Shown here piece after piece: positions 60,561 through 64,000 of a DNA stretch of 64,000 bases. The first letter of the stretch is position 1; the number at the start of each line of letters is the position of its first letter. The stretch covers positions 8,778-72,777 of the forward strand of contig JBEKTY010000056.1 of NCBI GenBank assembly GCA_049515555.1, written 5' to 3'. Both the position numbers and the translations under genes were made by a program. The notes under the pieces were generated by a model. It did no database searches, had not been told where the DNA came from, and saw only the letters and a program-made list of their open reading frames with translations. Origin of the DNA: JBEKTY01 sp049515555 (lineage in GTDB: Bacteria; Planctomycetota; Planctomycetia; Pirellulales; Thermoguttaceae).

Positions 60561-61805
60561 TTGAGTTCAACCGACGACTCACAACCGGCGGTCCCCTTTT
60601 TCCGGCCCTCGATTTCCGAGGCGGAGATCGAAGAGGTGGTGGCCTGCCTGCGGTCGGGTTGGCTGACGACCGGTCCGCGGACGCGGCAGTTCGAGGCCGC
60701 CCTGGCCGACTCCGTGGGGGCCAAGCATGGCGTGGCGGTCAACTCCGGCACGGCCGCGCTGCACCTGGCCGTCGACGCGCTGGGCTTGCGGCCCGGCCAG
60801 GCCGTGCTCGTGCCCACCATGACCTTCGCCGCCACCGCCGAAGTGGTGCGCTACCAGGGGGCGGTCCCCCTGCTGGTCGACTGCGACGGCGTCACTTTGA
60901 ACGTCGATCTGGCCGACGCCGAAAGAAAGCTGGCCGACCTGAAGGCCGGCCGCACGCCGCTCGATCCCGGCCTGGCCGTGGTGGGCATCATGCCCGTCCA
61001 CGTGGGCGGCTTGATGGTCGACATGGCGGCGGTCGATGATTTTGCGGCGCGGCATGGGCTGTGGGTGGTCGAAGACGCGGCCCACGCACTGCCCGCCGCG
61101 CTGCGCCAATCGCCCGGCCAGGCCTGGCGGCGCTGCGGCGAGAATACCGCCGCCGTGACCTGCTTCTCGTTCTATGCCAATAAGACGATCACCACCGGCG
61201 AGGGCGGCATGGCGGTCACGGCCGACGACGCCCTGGCCGCCCGCATGCGGCAGATGTCGCTGCACGGCCTGTCGCACGACGCCTGGAAGCGCTATGCCGG
61301 CCGGCAGCCGTGGGACTACCAGATCATGGCCCCGGGCTACAAGTACAATATGACCGACGTCGCCGCTGCGCTGGGCCTGGGCCAGCTCCGGCGAGCGGAA
61401 GCCATGCGGCGGCAGCGCGAGGCCGTGGCCCGCTTCTTCCGCGAGGCCCTGGCCGGCGTGCAGCAGCTCGAGCTGCCTCCCGACCCGCCCGACCGCATCC
61501 ACGCCTGGCACCTGTTCCCCGTCCGAGTGCGGCTGGAGCGGCTGCGGATCGACCGCAACGCGTTGGTCGAGCAGCTTCGCGACCGCCGCATCGGCTGCTC
61601 GGTCCACTGGCGGCCGCTGCACCTCCACCGCTATTACGAGCAGGCCTTCGGCTGGCGGCCCGAGCAGTTTCCGGTGGCGTCCGCCCAGTGGACGAGGACC
61701 GTCAGCCTGCCGCTGTTTCCGGATATGCGGGAAGAGGAGCGGCAACGGGTGGTTCAGGTCGTGCGCGAGCTGTGCGCGGCCCACGCCGTCGAGGAGGCCC
61801 ACTGA
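60561..61805 (+). CDS. DegT/DnrJ/EryC1 sugar aminotransferase
   Basis: 414 residues, TTG start with AGGGAG 8 bases upstream. PLP fold: LRSGWLTTGPRTRQFEAAL, VNSGTAALHLAVDALG, VVEDAAHALPAAL and FYANKTITTGEGGMAV with Lys208, then YKYNMTDVAAALGLGQLRRAE. Not a PseC duplicate; it might aminate the 4-keto sugar from the membrane 4,6-dehydratase (PglE-like). The deacetylase-like gene begins directly at its stop. Confidence 0.87.
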   Translation: MSSTDDSQPAVPFFRPSISEAEIEEVVACLRSGWLTTGPRTRQFEAALADSVGAKHGVAVNSGTAALHLAVDALGLRPGQAVLVPTMTFAATAEVVRYQGAVPLLVDCDGVTLNVDLADAERKLADLKAGRTPLDPGLAVVGIMPVHVGGLMVDMAAVDDFAARHGLWVVEDAAHALPAALRQSPGQAWRRCGENTAAVTCFSFYANKTITTGEGGMAVTADDALAARMRQMSLHGLSHDAWKRYAGRQPWDYQIMAPGYKYNMTDVAAALGLGQLRRAEAMRRQREAVARFFREALAGVQQLELPPDPPDRIHAWHLFPVRVRLERLRIDRNALVEQLRDRRIGCSVHWRPLHLHRYYEQAFGWRPEQFPVASAQWTRTVSLPLFPDMREEERQRVVQVVRELCAAHAVEEAH

Positions 61806-62741
61806 ATGAATCCACCGCCCGTTTGGCCCCAGGGGAAGCGATTTGCGTTTACCGTCTTCGACGATACGGATTCGGCCACGCTGGAGAACGTCGGCGGCGT
61901 GTACTCGTTTCTCGCCGATCTGGGGTTTCGCAGCACCAAGTCGTGTTGGATGTTCCAGGGCGATTGGGACCGGGGAAATCACCCCGGCCAGACCTGCGAC
62001 GACCCGGACTACCGCCGTTGGCTGCTCGACCTGCACGCGGCGGGGTTCGAGATCGGCTGGCATGGGGCGACGTGGCACGGAGTGCCGCGCGCAGTGACGA
62101 TCCAGGCCCTGGACCGCTTCGCGGCCGTCTTCGGACACGACCCCCGGGCAGCGGCAAACCACCGCGACGCCGACGAAGCGATGTATTGGGCCACTGCCCG
62201 GCTGTCCGGCTTGCATGCCCTGGCCTACAATGTCTTTAAGGGGTGGCGGAACGGCGGCCGGTACCGCGGTCACGTCCGGGGCGACCCCTGCTTCTGGGGC
62301 GACGTCTGCCAGGCACGAGTCCACTATTACCGCAATTTTATTTTCCGCGACCTGAACACGCTAAAGGCCTGCCCCTGGATGCCGTACCACGATCCGCGGC
62401 GCCCGTACGTGAACCAATGGTTCGCCGGCTCCGACGGGCACGACGTGCGGCGCTTCAACCGCTGCCTGGCCGAGGCCGATCAGGATCGGCTCGAGGAGGA
62501 GGGCGGGGCGTGCATCATGTACACCCACTTCGCCCGCGGCTTTTCTGCGGGAGGGCAGGTAGAGCCGCGGTTCCGGGCGCTTCTGGAGCGCCTGGCCCGC
62601 AAGAACGGTTGGTTTGTTCCCGTCTCCACCCTCTTGGACCACCTGCGGGCGGCCGGCGGCGGCCGCGACATCACCGATGCCCAACGGCGGCGCATGGAGC
62701 GCAAGTGGCTGCTGGAAAAGATTTTCGTCGGGACCACCTGA
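61806..62741 (+). CDS. Polysaccharide deacetylase-like protein
   Basis: 311 residues. FTVFDDTDSATLENVGGVYSFL resembles the NodB start (D-D pair), GFEIGWHGATWHGVPRAV and the following ANHRDADEAMYW carry His/Asp of a metal site, and IMYTHFARGFSAGGQVEPRF closes it. A distant relative of CE4 deacetylases; the hydrolase role is likely but the substrate is unknown. No signal peptide, so it may act on lipid-linked sugars in the cytosol. Confidence 0.65.
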   Translation: MNPPPVWPQGKRFAFTVFDDTDSATLENVGGVYSFLADLGFRSTKSCWMFQGDWDRGNHPGQTCDDPDYRRWLLDLHAAGFEIGWHGATWHGVPRAVTIQALDRFAAVFGHDPRAAANHRDADEAMYWATARLSGLHALAYNVFKGWRNGGRYRGHVRGDPCFWGDVCQARVHYYRNFIFRDLNTLKACPWMPYHDPRRPYVNQWFAGSDGHDVRRFNRCLAEADQDRLEEEGGACIMYTHFARGFSAGGQVEPRFRALLERLARKNGWFVPVSTLLDHLRAAGGGRDITDAQRRRMERKWLLEKIFVGTT

Positions 62742-62749
62742 GACCTGTA

Positions 62750-62778
62750 AGGTGGGTCGAGCGCAGAAAAGCCCCACC
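62750..62778. repeat. Half copy of the GTAGGGTGGGTCGAG repeat
   Basis: GTAAGGTGGGTCGAGCGCAG followed by AAAAGCCCCACCA: one arm only, between the deacetylase-like and acyltransferase genes. Confidence 0.6.
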
Positions 62779-62859
62779 ACAAGATGACCGAATCGTTGTG
62801 GTAAGCGTGCGGAAGATCAAGGCCATCCTGGCCCGGCACGGCGCGAGGTAACGGTTCCT

Positions 62860-63969
62860 GTGGCGATCCGCATCCACGAGTACGAAGAGGGGATGACCGC
62901 GGCGGTGGCCGAGTTGAATGGCCGGCTGCGCGCGGGCGGCGTGGGCCATGCCTTTCCCACTTCGCCCCTATCGACCCGCTTGCCGCGCCTGCCGGGCCGA
63001 AAACTCTTCCAGCAATACTACCTCGCCCTGGACCAGCGGGGGGCCGTCCGCGGCGGTTATGTCTTGCAGTCACAGCCGTTCTGGATCGGCGGCCGGATCG
63101 TAGATTTCGCCTTCCTCGGGCTGCCCATCTCGGAAGGCGTCGTCGATCGGAAGTTTGTCCAGGTGGGCGTGCAGTTGCTCTGCGACGCCCTGCGGCGGCA
63201 GCCCTTGCTGTTCGGGCTGGGACTGGGCGGCTACGGCGAGGCGATCGCGCAACTGCTTCGCGCCGCCGGATGGAGCATGTTCTCCGTGCCCTTCGCCTTC
63301 CGCGTCGTGCGGCCCTTCCCCTTTCTGCGGAACATCGCGCACTTGCGGCGCTCGGCCCCCAGGCGCTGGCTGCTGGAGGGGTTGGCCTTCAGCGGGACGG
63401 GTTGGGCGGCCCTCAAGGCCCTGCAAGCGCTCCGCCCTGCGTGCCGGCCAGACCCGGCCGCCGCCGAGCTGGTCGAGGAATTCTCCGATTGGTCCGACGA
63501 GATTTGGGAAAGCTGCAAGGGGCATTACCCCATGGCGGCCCTCCGCGACGCCCAAACGCTCCGCATCCTGTATCCTCCCGGCCCCAAGTACCTGCGGCTG
63601 AAAATCGTCCAGGCCCGGCGACCCATCGGCTGGGCGGTCTTGCTCCGCTCGCAACTGGCGGGGCACAAGCAATTCGGAAACATGCGGCTGGGCTCGATCG
63701 CTGACGGCTTCGCCGCCCCGGCCGACGCGGCGAAAGTCGTCGCTTGCGCCCGGCGGTTCTTGGAAGCCCAGGGGGTCGATCTGATCGTCTCGAACCAGTC
63801 GCACCGGGCGTGGACGGCCGCGCTGGGCGAGGCGGGCTTCCTCGCCGGGCCCTCGAACTTCATCTTCGCCGCCTCCAAGCCCTTGGCACGCCTGCTGGCA
63901 GACGAAGGCCTTCCCAACGAGCAGCTTTTCCTGAATCGCGGCGACGGCGACGGACCGATCAACCTGTGA
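62860..63969 (+). CDS. GNAT/FemAB-like acyltransferase of the glycan locus
   Basis: 369 residues, GTG start. The middle (LFGLGLGGYGEAIAQLLRAAGWSMFS) and end (VVACARRFLEAQGVDLIVSNQSHRAWTAALGEAGFLAGPSNFIF) resemble GNAT/FemAB-type folds found in polysaccharide and lipid loci (for example acyltransferases that attach amino-acid or acyl groups). Not a simple PseH. The substrate is unknown. A short gap with a possible next ATG at 63981 follows before the window ends. Confidence 0.62.
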   Translation: MAIRIHEYEEGMTAAVAELNGRLRAGGVGHAFPTSPLSTRLPRLPGRKLFQQYYLALDQRGAVRGGYVLQSQPFWIGGRIVDFAFLGLPISEGVVDRKFVQVGVQLLCDALRRQPLLFGLGLGGYGEAIAQLLRAAGWSMFSVPFAFRVVRPFPFLRNIAHLRRSAPRRWLLEGLAFSGTGWAALKALQALRPACRPDPAAAELVEEFSDWSDEIWESCKGHYPMAALRDAQTLRILYPPGPKYLRLKIVQARRPIGWAVLLRSQLAGHKQFGNMRLGSIADGFAAPADAAKVVACARRFLEAQGVDLIVSNQSHRAWTAALGEAGFLAGPSNFIFAASKPLARLLADEGLPNEQLFLNRGDGDGPINL

Positions 63970-64000
63970 GTAGCGAATACATGGATCGTACTGCGGATTC

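Overview
The window is GC-rich, densely coding DNA that looks like a Planctomycetota chromosome, probably Pirellulales-like. The grounds are a PEP-CTERM protein with HAF-type repeats beside an exosortase, PQQ-like beta-propeller and DUF1570 secreted proteins, an orphan dnaA, weak or absent Shine-Dalgarno sites, GTG/TTG starts, and many short palindromic repeats, some of them inside coding frames. This placement is inference from gene content, not a database match. No rRNA, tRNA or CRISPR array was recognised.

Left part, about 1-31 kb: housekeeping and accessory genes, mostly on the minus strand. These include a glutaminase-like secreted protein (5' partial), a PQQ-like propeller, a DacZ-type diadenylate cyclase (c-di-AMP), a HEAT lipoprotein, a DUF1570 putative protease, dnaA, a GNAT protein, a PDZ protein, nnrE, an FmdB zinc ribbon, guaB, several planctomycete-type exported proteins, aroC, a VapBC toxin-antitoxin, a LuxC/LuxE pair without luciferase, a Gfo/Idh/MocA oxidoreductase and glmS. 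A specialised NusG paralogue and a GmhB-like phosphatase then read rightward. A PEP-CTERM/HAF protein with a degraded neighbour precedes a 1.2 kb gene-poor stretch that holds promoter-like sites.

Right part, 32.2 kb to the end: 27 consecutive plus-strand genes form one exopolysaccharide and surface-glycan locus. It opens with exosortase, a Wzc-type tyrosine autokinase and EpsI. A retaining-type 4,6-dehydratase (PglF/FlaA1 type) follows. Next comes a nonulosonic-acid set (pseB, pseC, spsF, pseG, a WbqC protein in the pseH slot, pseI). Then come a flippase, many glycosyltransferases, sugar-tailoring enzymes (3,5-epimerase, 2-epimerase-like SDR, methyltransferase, deacetylase plus formyltransferase), an O-antigen ligase/polymerase, an initiating phosphoglycosyl transferase, a second sugar aminotransferase, a second deacetylase-like protein and a GNAT/FemAB-like acyltransferase. 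GlmS would feed UDP-GlcNAc into the sugar pathways, the NusG paralogue is a candidate antiterminator for the long operon, and the exosortase is a candidate processor of the nearby PEP-CTERM protein.

The most distinctive structural signal is an unnamed 112-113 bp MITE-like element. It is present seven times. Six copies have perfect 4-bp target-site duplications (TTAG/CTAA or GTGA), and four copies sit exactly at stop codons, so the host reading frame is preserved. A separate GGGGACTGTCCC palindrome family lies inside three coding genes in frame. A 191-192 bp element, several other inverted-repeat families and short 'word' tandem repeats fill the intergenic spaces.
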